Shown piece after piece: positions 1 through 9,604 of a stretch of 24,829 bases of DNA. The notes beneath the pieces are model-generated. The model searched no databases. It worked only from the letters and a program-made list of their open reading frames with translations, and was not told the DNA's origin. The translations under genes and the position numbers were made by a program. This DNA is from Chara braunii (Eukaryota; Streptophyta; Charophyceae; Charales; Characeae). Position 1 is the stretch's first letter. Each line of letters begins with the position of its first letter. The DNA lies in assembly GCA_003427395.1 (NCBI GenBank), contig BFEA01000263.1, positions 271,901-296,729 of the forward strand, given 5' to 3'.

Positions 1-119
1 CTACTTACCACTGGCTATCGTGCAGGTCACGGGTTCAACTCCAGGGAACTGTGCAGATACTGTACACAGGTAAGCTGAGGTCAAGGGATCGACCCTTGGG
101 ATCTGCATCGGCTACTGCC

Positions 120-1213
120 AAAGGTGAAAACTGTTTCAGAAGTCCAGATAGTCATGTAACAAGCAGAGAGCTCACATGCACCAAGATTCCATCCAAATAA
201 GAGCGACACAGTGAACTCATGAGCCAATGTCCAAGCCCTCAGGCCACACCAACACAGTATTCAATGTCGCTCCTACCGTCTGGCACCCAGCACCCATCCT
301 ACTCTACTCATCCTACCTAGCCTACCTATGTTTGTGCAACAGGCTCACTTCTTCCTGAAGACCACGGTCGTCTCCACCTGCCCACAACCCTGCAGCCCGA
401 CTATGGCCGTTTGGCGCCCCACTGCCCTGCAGCACCCCTCACCTCTCAGCACCGGCACACGCCCCAGCCAGCATTAGCGCAATGCAAACACTTGCGCTCA
501 ATCGCAGCAGCATGTCCGCATTGCCTGCCTAGGGCAGAATGCCCAAGACTGACTGGCCTCCTGTGGGCCCAACTCCACGTGCCCCAGTCAGCATCAGCTC
601 AATGCAGACACTTGCACTCAATCACAGCAGCATGTCCGCATTGCCTGCCTAGGCCAGAATGCCCAAAATTGACTGGCCTCCTCCCTATATGGGAGAGGCT
701 GCTGCTACTGGGCTGTCTGGGCCTGGGCGTGGAAGTTTCCACTACCTTCTAGTTGGGCCCCTGTGTCTGCACCCAGGCCAGTGTCTACAGTTGCGGGCCT
801 GGACCCTTTTCAGTTGGGTACTCCTAAGATTACCGAGGCTCCAAATGTTTGCTGTGTTTGCATTGGCCCGTGGGGTAGATGTGACAACAATGCTGCATTC
901 TCATTGGCCCGTGGCCACTTCGTGATGTGTCAGCCTCACACTGCGCGTGCCCAAGGCGCAACCACCTGCATCATGGGCTCAACTGGCTGACACAGCTGCT
1001 TCTTCTGGAAGAGCCCAGGGTGAGGCCCAGGTTGCACTTCAACCAACTGGAGTGTAGCAACTGTCTAAGACCCACATTGGAAAATGCTAACATAAGGGCC
1101 TCTCGCGGATATTCAGGCCCGCCTTCACTTAGAACGGGCACGAGGCTTGCTGGGGGCCACAGACCAGAACATAGGCATGTTGTCTAGGGGCCCACAAGGA
1201 CACATTCCTCACA
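120..1213 (-). repeat. 3' LTR of the gypsy element (left copy)
   Basis: It matches 5668-6733 along most of its length with scattered substitutions. The inner edge, ending TCACA at 1213, is sharp because the next bases are the PPT. The outer edge is uncertain: clear similarity to the other LTR begins at 137, while the first 52 bases of the right LTR have no clean counterpart here. It differs from the right LTR by a 120-bp internal tandem duplication. The short open frames across it are not recognisable proteins. Confidence 0.8.
461..695. repeat. 120-bp tandem duplication inside the left LTR
   Basis: The block containing CATGTCCGCATTGCCTGCCT occurs at 511 and again at 631, a period of 120 bases with a few substitutions. 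The right LTR has this block once (about 6103-6208). The duplication therefore arose in this LTR after insertion, or was lost from the other. Confidence 0.85.
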
Positions 1214-1995
1214 TTCCATCCCCCTTGGCTTCGAAAGTCTGTTGAGATGCTTCTACAGCACCACCGTTCCCCTTCAACCTTCTTTCATAGTCTGCCACAA
1301 TTTGAGGTGCTGTTTCAATCAGTTCCTCTCTGGTGAACCATCTATCTTCTTTTGGATCTGCGTGATGCCTGAATCTGACCCAGTATTCCCTCTTGGGTTT
1401 CAGCGATCATCCTCTACCCACAGGTTTAGGACCAGGCATGTCTCTGTGCTCCAAAATGTCGTCGACGTCCACGTGGCCATCCATGGTTTGGGGCAGCATT
1501 GATCTCCTTGATGGGAACTGTTGTGTCTCAGCGAAAGGTGCAAGCTTTGACGCGTGAAACACAGGGTAAGTCCGCAAGTGACCAGGGATTCGAATCACAT
1601 ACGAGAGACCATCCAGTTCACTACCCACAATATCCAAAACATACGAGTGACGCATTAATTTCCTAGAGATGTCGAATTCCTGTCCTCGCTCGCTAGACTT
1701 AACCTAGACACATTCCCCTATCTAAAATGTGAACTGTCGTCGATGTTTGTTCTCACAAGCAATCATTGTTTCTTGAGATTTCTTGATGTGTTCGACAGCT
1801 TGCTGCAGCAACTTCTCGTAGTGGACACCAAATTTTATGGTTCCAAGAGTTGCAGCAGATCGGTTTTCAAGCAGGAGGAAGTCTAGAGCAGATCTAGGCT
1901 TCCAACCCTGGTGCAAGCTGATTCGCATTGACGTCGGTGCTGTTGTGCACAGCATTGTTGCATAAGCTGGCAATGAGAGGTAACTTCTTGGTTTT
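1209..1995 (-). pseudogene. gypsy integrase C-terminus and chromodomain-like tail (pseudogene)
   Basis: Translation of the minus strand in shifting frames gives, in order, integrase tail text such as NNAVHNST and KPRSALDFLL (about 1990-1885) and a basic linker with HIKKSQETMIACENKHRR. Next comes LDIVGSELDGLSYVIRIPGH (about 1630-1570), the SH3-like end of integrase. The last part reads YWVRFRHHADPKEDRWFTRE, a chromodomain-like module of chromoviral integrases, which in related elements steers insertion. There is an in-frame TGA at 1409-1407 and at least one frameshift between about 1660 and 1720, so it is broken. The catalytic core of integrase is absent upstream. The frame ends at a TGA inside the LTR. 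Chromoviral assignment is likely, but the fold itself cannot be checked here. Confidence 0.8.
1214..1229 (-). other. polypurine tract (plus-strand primer) of the gypsy element
   Basis: On the minus strand the sequence is GCCAAGGGGGATGGAA, immediately followed by the LTR start TGTGAGG. In LTR retrotransposons a purine run directly upstream of the 3' LTR primes plus-strand synthesis, and both position and composition fit. The end of the pol reading frame runs through it, and the stop codon falls a few bases inside the LTR (1211-1209). Confidence 0.75.
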
Positions 1996-2009
1996 GTTTA
2001 TCGTAATTA

Positions 2010-2548
2010 TGGAAGGCTGATGGACACATACACCTGTAAGTGTCTATCAAACTGCTAGCCTTATACTTTGCGAGTTTGATTGTCCTCCCTTTCGGTAGTA
2101 CATGCTTAAGCACCTTTCGGTCCCAGTCAAACTAGGGCTTCGCAACCTCGTGGTAGTACATACCTAACAACATGTCAAAAGGCAAATCATTGCTAAATAG
2201 AAACGAAATCTTATGATTAAGTTCCCCACCTCCATAATAGAAGGTGCAAACTACATCCTTGACGTAGTCATCAACAACCATGCGCTCTTTGTTGGCTAGA
2301 GTAGATGCTACAGATCTACCCAAGCGCTGCACCATGTCCCCTAAGCGCAATCTCTCGACGTAGTCGCGACTTATGAAGTTTCGCGTGCAGCCAATATCTA
2401 CGAAGGCACCACACTTGAGACCACCTACACCGACTTTCACAACGAAGTGCTCCACTCTAGGACATCTACTTAGCGCCACCCAAGACTCACAAGGGTCCCT
2501 TGCCAACCACTCACTTTGTAAGTCCTCTAAAGCCTCAAACAAATCCAA
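2010..2548 (-). pseudogene. gypsy retropepsin (aspartic protease) and start of the PR-RT linker
   Basis: The open frame 2548-2132 encodes 138 residues. GAFVDIGCTRNFIS holds the active-site region: D51 (codon 2398-2396) followed by I-G, where retropepsins have D-S/T-G. DMLLGMYYHEVAKP corresponds to the conserved hydrophobic-LG motif near the protease C-terminus. After a TAG the same frame continues with FDWDRKVLKHVLPKGRTIKL, the usual start of the linker toward RT. It then runs into the deletion junction near 2010. The enzyme would process the Gag-Pol polyprotein in virus-like particles. It sits between the zinc-knuckle end of gag and the integrase remnant. The missing S/T in the active-site triplet and the stop argue against function. 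Confidence 0.8.
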
Positions 2549-2689
2549 CGAACAAAGTATCGTCGGTCAAGATGCATCTGCAGGGTGCCTAAAGAGTCAA
2601 TAGCTTCAACCAACTCTTGAAGTCGAGAGGGTAAATCGCCCACTTCATCATGAGTAGAAGCAGCTACAGCTTCTACTGGTGCGATGCGT

Positions 2690-4331
2690 TTCCCGAATTG
2701 GAGCTCATAGAAGCCCCACTATGGGGGGAAGAATTCTCAAAACCACCTTTGGGAGGTATCTTCTGCGATACCTTCGCGTTCTTGCATCTGAACTGTTGAT
2801 GGCCGTACTCGCCACAATTGATGCAAGCTCCTCGCGAATAGTGGTCTCGCATCCTAATCCAGACCCGCCCTCACCCAAGCTAATGTCTTGTTTGAGTTTT
2901 GGGCTTGTCCCTAACACTTTTTTTGACCGCCCTTGCCGCAGCCACCTGCCTTAACCTTTACTAGCGAAGCGAGGTTGCTCCCCTCAGCACTATCCTCGTC
3001 TTCAAACTCTGTCCCCTCCACTAAGTGGGCGATTCATCAATCAATCTCAGTTTGATTCCCTTCGAAATCAACCATCATCAATCGACTACGTTTCTTTTCC
3101 CACTTTTGTGGACTCTTCTTCTTTCTTTCGTTCGTAGAGGGTTGTTGGAATCCTCCTAGCCTATCCTCTAAGTCTAGGGCCTTCTTGCTAAAGGAGTCCA
3201 AAGTATGATATTCGATGTTGGCCTCCTTGACCAGCAAGTTTTTGACTTTTGTGGGAAGACATCTCAAAAACATGGTCATCAAGGCATGCGGATCACAACG
3301 CACGTCGGGGACGACAATGAGACGCTACACGACGGAGGTAAGTTCACACGCGGACTGGTACTTAGTATCAAGCCAGATCAACGCGTCAATGACCTGCTAG
3401 GGATGCTGAGGGTTGTGTCATCGTGTTTCTACAAACTCCATAAAGCTCTCTAAAGTACGGATCTTAGCCCAATTGTTCATCCGCCTACCGAACCCTTTCG
3501 AGGCTACTAATCCATCTAGCCATTCCGTTGTCGAACCCTCAAGATATGAGGCGGCACTAATCACCTCTTCATCTCATAGCATGCTTTTTGCCCTTACCCA
3601 CACTAGCACCGTTCTCAACCAAGTGGCGAGACCTCATCCTTCTTATCACCTGAGAAGGTTGAGTGTGTTGTCCCACTAGTGGAACCGTCTGTTGTGTAGC
3701 AGCAGCAGCTGGACCAAAAGATGATGGGAAAACTAGAGGCCGAAAACTGGGCCCGCCTGTTGGAGATGGAAAAACCCTTCCCATCCCCTCCATGGTACTC
3801 GTTATCTGGTCAAGGGTATCCTGGATAGCATCTAGTTTGTTGTCCATGTACCCATGCATGGACAGGAGACCTGCCTTGAGTATCCTCATATTATCATCAA
3901 TGACAGCCTTGAGTATCCTCCTATTCTCTACTGTAGCTTTCCTAGTTTTAATCTTCGTTTCTCTTTCAGTAGCTTCTCTAAGTTCCTTCTCTAACCGTAA
4001 GCGGATCAACTCCACTTGGAGTTTGATTCTGTAAGTTCCTTCTCTAATAGTAAGTGGATCAACTCCACTTAGCGTGGAGGTGCTTGTTGTACTGCAAACC
4101 CGATATCTGACTACAAGAACTGCTCGATCCTACTCCACTTGACGTGGCCTGAGAGTTGCTCGGCATGCCTAACGACTGCTGACCCGAAGAGGCCAATGCA
4201 GATGTAACCATTGTTACTGCGCTCGCTGCTGCTGTTGCTAACGGTTGTTTTGCAACTGCTGCTACCCGATATCTCCGAAGTTCGGGCCCTTGCTTAGGCC
4301 CTAAACCTTCTTTCGTCCCCTGGTAGTACAA
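2690..4331 (-). pseudogene. gypsy gag (capsid and nucleocapsid) pseudogene
   Basis: Three blocks on the minus strand make up a decayed Gag. The N-terminal block (4331-3569) is Ala/Ser/Gln-rich, then turns into a charged helical stretch (ELIRLRLEKELREATERE). The central block (about 3580-3037) reads ASYLEGSTTEWLDGLVASKG, then TLESFMEFVETR, then MFLRCLPTKVKNLLVKEANI. This is the pattern of the Retrotrans_gag capsid family, which packs element RNA. Three in-frame stops lie between about 3420 and 3310, and a frameshift lies near 3570. The C-terminal block carries one CCHC knuckle (2825-2784). The protease follows on the same strand. The family call is solid; the exact start codon is not recoverable. 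Confidence 0.8.
2784..2825 (-). other. CCHC zinc knuckle in gag
   Basis: Read on the minus strand, codons 2825-2784 give CINCGEYGHQQFRC, an exact C-X2-C-X4-H-X4-C knuckle. Retroviral-type nucleocapsids use it to bind element RNA. It lies in a different frame from the longest open frame at this spot, which shows that a frameshift separates it from neighbouring gag text. Confidence 0.85.
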
Positions 4332-5600
4332 CCTGAAACACTACAAGTATATTACGTGTATCCCATTGTGTTCCTCTTCTATCGTCAGTTGCGCCTTCAC
4401 CACTATCCGATCCACTCATCAGCTAGGCAGACACTGTCTGCACTAATGCCCTTTGTGGGGCCTACCCCAACATATGTCTAATCGAGTTGAAAAATAAATA
4501 AAAATAAAATAATATTTGGCAAGTCGCCTAGGCTACTGCTCGAACGGTATCAACAACATCTACACAAACCTTCACATGATCTAATCCTACCTTGATTAGT
4601 TTCACTCACACCAGCTTCGATAAAACCTGGCTATGGTAAAACACTTCAATACTAATCTAAGTTGTATGTTAGGTGTTAGCAGTTTGTCCACCAACTAATC
4701 AAAAAAAAAAAAAAACATGTGAGCAGATGTATGCAAAATGGGTATGATTGTGATAAAAAGTTGAGCATCAATTGGTACCTTCGTTCCCCTGTATCCAATG
4801 TACCTGTTCGCATCATCGAGCAGCGGTGTCTAAGGTGTGCATTAACGAACCACCCGCGTGCAACGATCCTTGCGTCTAACTTATCTGGCTGACAATGAGG
4901 CGTTTTAAGGACAACCTCCAAAACCCTCAAGAATTATTTAACGTCGCAGACACGACGACGATCACAACCAGTTACAGTTCAAAATCCCCGCCAGAAATGT
5001 TTATAGGCGGTCTAGTAAGCGTCTGCATGGGACTGGTCAGTCCACGATCCCTCTATCAATGCAGCATGGCCTGCGTGTACTACTCCAATGGATTGGTATG
5101 GTGACCATGACCCGTGCTTCAACTGCCCTATCCTACCAGATGCGCCACCGAGAAGAATGTTGCCTCTCGAGGTAGAGCGCTCACGACTCCCTTGTCAAAA
5201 GAGGACACTCCAGGATGGAGTTGTTTCCTCACAGTAAGAACAGATTGAAAGGGAAGATAAGGTAAGGGAACAACGTACTTGGAGATAGCTGCCCCCAACC
5301 ACAGATTTCTCACCAATTGAGCCAATGTGCATTTCGATGACCGATCATAGCTTCGATACCACCCACAACGCAATGCAGTGCCACCTCAACCAAAATGCAA
5401 CATCAGCATGCTCTCACCATCTCACATACATCCGCTGTCGCCACAGTTCCCGCGTTGTCGCCACAACCTTCCTAGGACGCACCCCTCTACCCGAATGTCG
5501 CATAATCAAGCCATCGCCAATGTATCCTTACTGCACAAAAGCATCGTCAGCACTCCAGGTAACAATGTCGCCAGCACCAGGTGACGGCAATCTCGAACCA
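4332..5600 (-). other. leader region between PBS and gag, no gene recognised
   Basis: This 1.27 kb lies between the PBS and the first gag-like text. I see no retroelement motif in either strand. It includes an A/T-rich patch (4487-4525), a 16-base A run (4699-4714) and, next to the PBS on the minus strand, several GCGACA/GCGATG triplet-like steps. The open frames here are short and unrelated to known families as far as I can tell. It could be the 5' leader or hold later insertions. Confidence 0.5.
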
Positions 5601-5612
5601 GCTCTGATACCA
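5601..5612 (-). other. primer-binding site, initiator tRNA-Met type
   Basis: The minus strand reads TGGTATCAGAGC, the classic plant LTR-retrotransposon PBS complementary to the 3' end of initiator tRNA-Met. It is three bases from the LTR end (CA at 5617-5616 on the minus strand), as expected. This fixes the element's orientation and the 5' LTR boundary. Confidence 0.9.
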
Positions 5613-5615
5613 AAT

Positions 5616-6733
5616 TGCAAGGAATATGAGGGAAAGCGATAAACAAAAACCATGTTGCAAAATCACGCAGAAGTCCAAATAGTCACGTAAGAAGTAGAGG
5701 GTTCGAATGCATTAAGATTCCATCCAAGAGTGATACAGTGAACTCGTGAGCCGATGCCCAAGCCCTCAAGCCACACCAACGCAGTATTCAATGTCACTCC
5801 TAGTGTCTGGCGCCAGCGCCCAGCCTACTCTACATCCTACCTCGCCTACCTACGTTCATGCAACGGGCTCACTTCAACACCGAAGACCGATGTACATGAC
5901 GTCAAAACCAATGTCGACCTCCCACATACACCCGGTACGTTCTCTCAACTCCCCTCATCACCCCTTGTCCACCCACACCTGCGCCTCCTTCCTGAAGACC
6001 CACACCTGCGCCTCCACCTGCCCGCGCCCCTGCAGCCCATCTATGGCCACTTGGCGCCCCGCTACCCTGCAACGCCCCTCACCTCTCAGTGCCCGCGCGC
6101 CCCAGCCAGCATTAGCGCAATGCAGACACTTGTGCTGAATTGTAGCAGCATTTCCGCATTGCCTGCCTAGGCCAGAATGCCCAAGACTGGCTGGCCTGCC
6201 CCCTATATGGGAGTTGCCGCTGCTATTGGACTGTCTAGGCCTGGCCGTGGAAGTTTCCACTAGCTTCCTGTCGGGCCCCAATATCCGCGCCCTGGCCCAT
6301 GTCTACAGTTGAGAGCCTAGGCCCTTTTCAGTTGGGCACAGCCAAGATTATCGAGGCTCCGAATGTGTTGTGTTTGCATTGGCCCACGAGGCAGATGTGA
6401 CAACAATGCTGCATTCTCATTGGCCCGTGGCCACTTCGTGATGTCTCGGCCTCACACTGCGTGTGCCCAAGGCACAACCACCCACCTGTGTCCTGGGCTC
6501 AACTGGCTGACGCAGCTGCTTCTTCTGGAAGAGCCCACGGTGAGGCCCAAGTTTCACTTCAAACAACCGGCGTGCAGCAACTCTCTGAGTCCCACATTGG
6601 AAAATGTCGAGATAAGGGCCTCTCGTGGATATTCAGGCCCGCCTTAGTGAAGGGCCGCCACGAGGCTTGTTGGGGGCCACAGACCAGAACATGTGCATGT
6701 TGTCTACGGCCCCATGAGGACACATTCGTCACA
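5616..6733 (-). repeat. 5' LTR of the gypsy element (right copy)
   Basis: This is a 1118-bp LTR. It runs on the minus strand from TGTGAGG... style text at 6733 (here TGTGACGAA) to CCTTGCA at 5616, directly before the PBS. It aligns with 137-1213 over most of its length apart from the 120-bp extra block in the left copy. As the 5' LTR it should hold the promoter, but I could not identify a TATA box with confidence. Confidence 0.85.
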
Positions 6734-7100
6734 GTAGCTCCCGTCCCTGCAAAGTTCAAACAAGTTTCTGTACAACTGGCTGGCCGACGATGGCCACTAG
6801 CCCCCAGCACAACAAGAAGATGAACTCCCTCACATCGACCCTCAAGCCTCTCTCCCTCACTGTGAATGCCATCCCTCGTCTATCTATGATACAGGTTCAG
6901 CTATGGTATCGAGTGCCTGTTGACTACAAGCTATCCTGTCCCTCTCTCACTCTCTCATTCGTCACTTCGTCACCTTCGAGCGCAGCAGAACTTCCACAGC
7001 CAGCACGACAGGAAATCATGAATGCCACAATAGCTGACGAGCTTTTGTATGTGATGATCCAGCTTTTTTCACTTGCCGGCTTTTGCCGTTTCCGAAATGT
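6734..7100. other. no feature recognised
   Basis: This is unique-looking flanking sequence to the right of the gypsy element. I see no coding motif, RNA gene or repeat on either strand. Confidence 0.5.
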
Positions 7101-7340
7101 TTGCTGATTTTACCTGGGACCGGATGATTGAACTGGCTATCAGACCCTATGCTATACTGCCTCTACCTATGACCGGATTGACTAGACTTGCCTACTAAAC
7201 CCTATGCTATACTGAACTAGGTATGCTGGGCTGCTGACTTTACCTGGGACAGGATTACTGAACTGGCTATCAAACACTATGCTATAACAACTCTACCTAT
7301 GACCGGATTGACTGGACTTGTCTAGCAGACCCCATGTTGA
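7101..7340. repeat. 131-bp tandem duplication
   Basis: Two adjacent copies share TTTACCTGGGAC, GAACTGGCTATCA, CTATGCTATA and CTACCTATGACCGGATTGAC in the same order. The offset at the start is 131 bases (7103 versus 7234). The copies differ by scattered substitutions, so the duplication is not recent. No coding meaning is seen. Confidence 0.85.
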
Positions 7341-7770
7341 AGGCTGTGCTATTACCCTGTACCGGGAATTAACCTACCGGCTCTGTAATGCCAACCTACT
7401 GCGACTGCATTTTCTTTGCCCTCCCACTACTAACAGTAACCCAGTTTTGAGATCCACCACTGAAACCATGCCCGGTTTCCTTGCGCTCCCACAACTAATA
7501 GCAGCCTGGTTTTGAGATCCAGCCACTTTCTAAGGCGTCGTTCCTTTGAGAGTCACATATTGTCTTCCGATTGCCTGTTCTGAAGGTTACATGCTTGCAG
7601 TTCCTGTCTATGTCATATGCACCAACCATAGCAGGTGGTATAATCAATCTGCAAGGGAAACTCACTACTGGTGACATGTGGCAATTGCTTGGAAGCAAGA
7701 AAGATGGTGTATGTTCAAAGATGAGGCAGTAAGTACATCAATGACGGATGATAGTCCATCATCAGATGCT
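7341..7770. other. no gene recognised
   Basis: Short open frames exist on both strands, but none carries a motif I recognise. CATCATCAGATGCTACACCA-type repeats begin near its right end. Confidence 0.4.
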
Positions 7771-8036
7771 ACACCATCTAGGGCTTCCCATCATCAGATG
7801 CTACACCATCATCAGACGCTACATCATCCGAAGCAGTTTCTGCAAGATTCCTCCCTCAAGTGCGAACTCTTTCGACGTAACCCAGATTAAACCACGAACA
7901 GCAAACAGCAAACACCATCTAGGACTTCCCATCATCAAATCCTATGTCATTAGGAGCAGTTTCTGCAAGATTCCTCCCTCAGGTGCGAACTCTTTCGACT
8001 TAACACACACTAAACCTCGGACAGCAAACAGCAACC
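7771..8036. repeat. tandem duplication of about 120-140 bp
   Basis: The first copy starts ACACCATCTAGGGCTTCCCA at 7771 and the second starts ACACCATCTAGGACTTCCCA near 7911. Both continue with AGCAGTTTCTGCAAGATTCC, GCGAACTCTTTCGAC and ACAGCAAACAGCAA. The first copy holds an extra short internal CATCATCAGA repeat. Confidence 0.85.
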
Positions 8037-8101
8037 GTCTCCTGTGCATGTTGGCTTGTTCTACCATCTGTTCCTGGGCACCACGCCTCTTTCACCTTCC
8101 T

Positions 8102-8350
8102 CAAATATTTTTCATATAGCAAACTTCCTAGTCCCTCGTGCTAGTCTCTAAAACTGGACAGGATTGAGGAAGACTAAGGGTCCACATGGCCTCCAACCCT
8201 TGTCCAGTTCATTTTGCGTCTTCCCAAAGGCATCTCTTCTCCAAATCTTTCTCATATATCAGTGCAAAATTCCTAGCTCCTAGTGCTAGTTTATGAACCT
8301 GGTCAGGATTGAGGAAGACTACGGGCCATCATGGCCTCCAACCCATTCGG
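8102..8350. repeat. 145-bp tandem duplication
   Basis: Two copies share CAGGATTGAGGAAGACTA (8159 and 8304), CATGGCCTCCAACCC, and a start like CAAATNTTTNTCATATA. The offset is 145 bases at the anchor. It lies directly downstream, in minus-strand terms, of the integrase fragment, and may belong to the same decayed gypsy element. Confidence 0.8.
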
Positions 8351-8409
8351 ATTCTTACCGGTGTTAGGTGCACTGGACTTTTGTAGACACTAGCTACAGT
8401 AGATCATAC

Positions 8410-8600
8410 TCATGTGGTCTGATGTACATTCTCAAAGTTTGCCGCAGGAGTTTGTTCATCTGCTCAGTTCTGTGACCGTTCGTGCCGCAAGGTGCCCACC
8501 TGACAACATGGTGAGCTTAGCACCATACAACTCCATCGCCTCTTCCCACTACTCTCATGTAAATTGGGTGTCCCCATCACTAACGATAGTTAAAGAGTTA
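8410..8600 (-). pseudogene. gypsy integrase catalytic-core fragment
   Basis: Minus-strand translation gives TIVSDGDTQFT (8590-8559), which matches the IVSDRDTRF-type motif around the second catalytic Asp of retroviral-type integrases. It then gives AKLTMLSGGHL and, after a frameshift, TEQMNKLLRQTLRMYIRPHE, which holds the catalytic Glu followed by the helix after it. The order and spacing (about 35 residues between D and E) fit the rve integrase core that joins element DNA to the target. The first catalytic Asp and the zinc-binding N-terminus are absent. Stops and frameshifts make it nonfunctional. It belongs with the RNase H piece upstream on the same strand. Confidence 0.75.
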
Positions 8601-8603
8601 CTA

Positions 8604-8680
8604 TACAGACTGGCCTAGCTCAGTTGCTACTCCAATGAACAGTTGAAATACAGACCCCAGTTCGAATCCAGATGAGTGAC
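8604..8680 (+). other. tRNA-like sequence with pol III A and B boxes
   Basis: TGGCCTAGCTCAGTTG at 8611-8626 fits the internal A box and tRNA D-arm pattern. GTTCGAATCC (about 8660-8669) fits the B box and T-loop. Between them, TTGAAAT would put GAA in the anticodon position (Phe-like). The acceptor stem does not pair and the D and T stems are poor, so this is not a working tRNA gene. A tRNA-derived SINE head or a decayed tRNA copy is the best reading. It sits between the RNase H and integrase remnants of a gypsy element. Confidence 0.4.
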
Positions 8681-8756
8681 ATACAACAATTCTGAATTAC
8701 CTGGGCCCACACTTCTAACGAAAAAAGGAAAGTAAGACCACACCGTTATACATTCT

Positions 8757-9545
8757 TCAGCTTGGAGTCCTAGGTGTCTATAACATGCAACCACGTGGCT
8801 AGCTTATCTGACAGCTTCAACTGAGTCCTCAGCCTCTTTCGAGTCTGGTGAATAGATTCAGACTTTCAAGTATCTGTCTACGAAATAATGGGCCTCAACA
8901 CACCATTCACCAAACTCGTTCTTTGGTATGTGGTGGGTTGCCTCACCATCATCAATGTCAAAATTCTCATCAGAAGTTGTGAAACTCAGGTTTGGTGAGT
9001 GCCCACCAAAGGCACCATCCACCCAGCCTGCAAAACTTGCTTGTGGGCAATCATTTCCTCAGCCCATCATAACTTGAGAAACTCAGGTTTCTTCGTTAAT
9101 GAGGGTCGTTCGCCTGCCTGCAAATCTTGAGGGCCTTTCCATGAGCACTGCGGTGAGGCCAAGAATTGGCAAGCTTTTTAAGTTAATATTTATCGTGATG
9201 AGAACTCATCACCAATTTTGGGTTATGGCGAGTGTTGTGACGTGGCCCAATGCCACCACCTTCCTTAGGGCCTCGTACAGTGCATATGGCTCTCTCTCAT
9301 AGGTAAATGCTGCAACACTTTCAGACATGATCCCTTTGACATGAACTCTACACAAAAATATATGTCACCATCGCTTGGCTGCAGTCGTCCATACCCCATG
9401 CTGACTAGCATCCGTCGTGAGAATGAACGCAAGTGCCAATCTGTCATCATAAGCACATGCGTCGTGAGAATGAACGCAAGTGCAGATCTATCATCATAAG
9501 GACTAGCTGGTTGATTCGTGCCTTCTTCAACTTCCTGAAGGCTGC
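8757..9545 (-). pseudogene. gypsy RT-connection and RNase H pseudogene
   Basis: The minus strand reads WEAAFRKLKKA (about 9543-9511), the connection helix after RT. ALAFILTTDASQHGV follows, holding the first RNase H catalytic Asp (TDAS, about 9418-9404), then SESVAAFTYEREPYALYEAL with the conserved Glu helix (about 9290-9235). Far downstream come VDRYLKV and LRTQLKLSDKLATWLHVIDT (about 8905-8790), the end of the Ty3/gypsy RNase H. This enzyme would remove RNA during reverse transcription. About 330 bases that do not fit the family lie between the two halves (roughly 9225-8905), suggesting an insertion. A 47-bp tandem duplication lies at 9413-9506. Stops and frameshifts are frequent. Confidence 0.75.
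9413..9506. repeat. 47-bp tandem duplication inside the RNase H pseudogene
   Basis: CGTCGTGAGAATGAACGCAA occurs at 9413 and again at 9460, each followed by GTGC..ATCT.TCATCATAAG. The copies differ by a few bases. The duplication overlaps the TDAS-encoding region and alone would disrupt the protein. Confidence 0.85.
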
Positions 9546-9568
9546 CTCCCAATCTTCTTCTTAAAGTA

Positions 9569-9595
9569 AAATTAAAAAAAAAAAAAAAAAAAAAA
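9569..9595. repeat. A-rich homopolymer tract
   Basis: An almost pure A run of more than 20 bases separates the gypsy pseudogene from the repeat starting near 9605. It might be the tail of an inserted element, but no other end was found. Confidence 0.7.
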
Positions 9596-9604
9596 CAATT
9601 CCCT

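Larger units (their letters stand above)
120..6733 (-). mobile_element. Ty3/gypsy (chromovirus-like) LTR retrotransposon, internally deleted
   Basis: Two direct repeats of about 1.1 kb (about 120-1213 and 5616-6733) flank about 4.4 kb. Read on the minus strand the order is LTR, a tRNA-Met-type PBS (5612-5601), a long leader, gag with a CCHC knuckle, retropepsin, integrase C-terminus, chromodomain-like tail, PPT (1229-1214) and LTR. This is the Ty3/gypsy order with the RT, RNase H and integrase core missing. The deletion junction lies near 1985-2010. Every coding piece carries stops or frameshifts, so the element is dead for protein production, although its LTR, PBS and PPT signals remain recognisable. 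The LTR ends on the minus strand are TGTGAGGAA and TTCCTTGCA, an imperfect inverted pair. I could not find a target-site duplication, because the outer edge of the left LTR is blurred. Confidence 0.85.

Noticed and set aside
1-115. B-box-like GGGTTCAACTCC and GGGATCGACCC near the left edge
   Set aside because: No properly spaced A box and no tRNA-like stems; too close to the edge to judge.
411-752. 113-residue open frame in the left LTR
   Set aside because: It spans the LTR's 120-bp tandem duplication, is not open in the other LTR in the same form, and matches no retroelement protein.
7740-7830. Repeated CATCATCAGATGCTACACCA as a possible CRISPR-like array or hammerhead core (TCATCAG)
   Set aside because: The repeats are short, irregular and lack spacers; TCATCAG here has no flanking helices or GAAAC partner.
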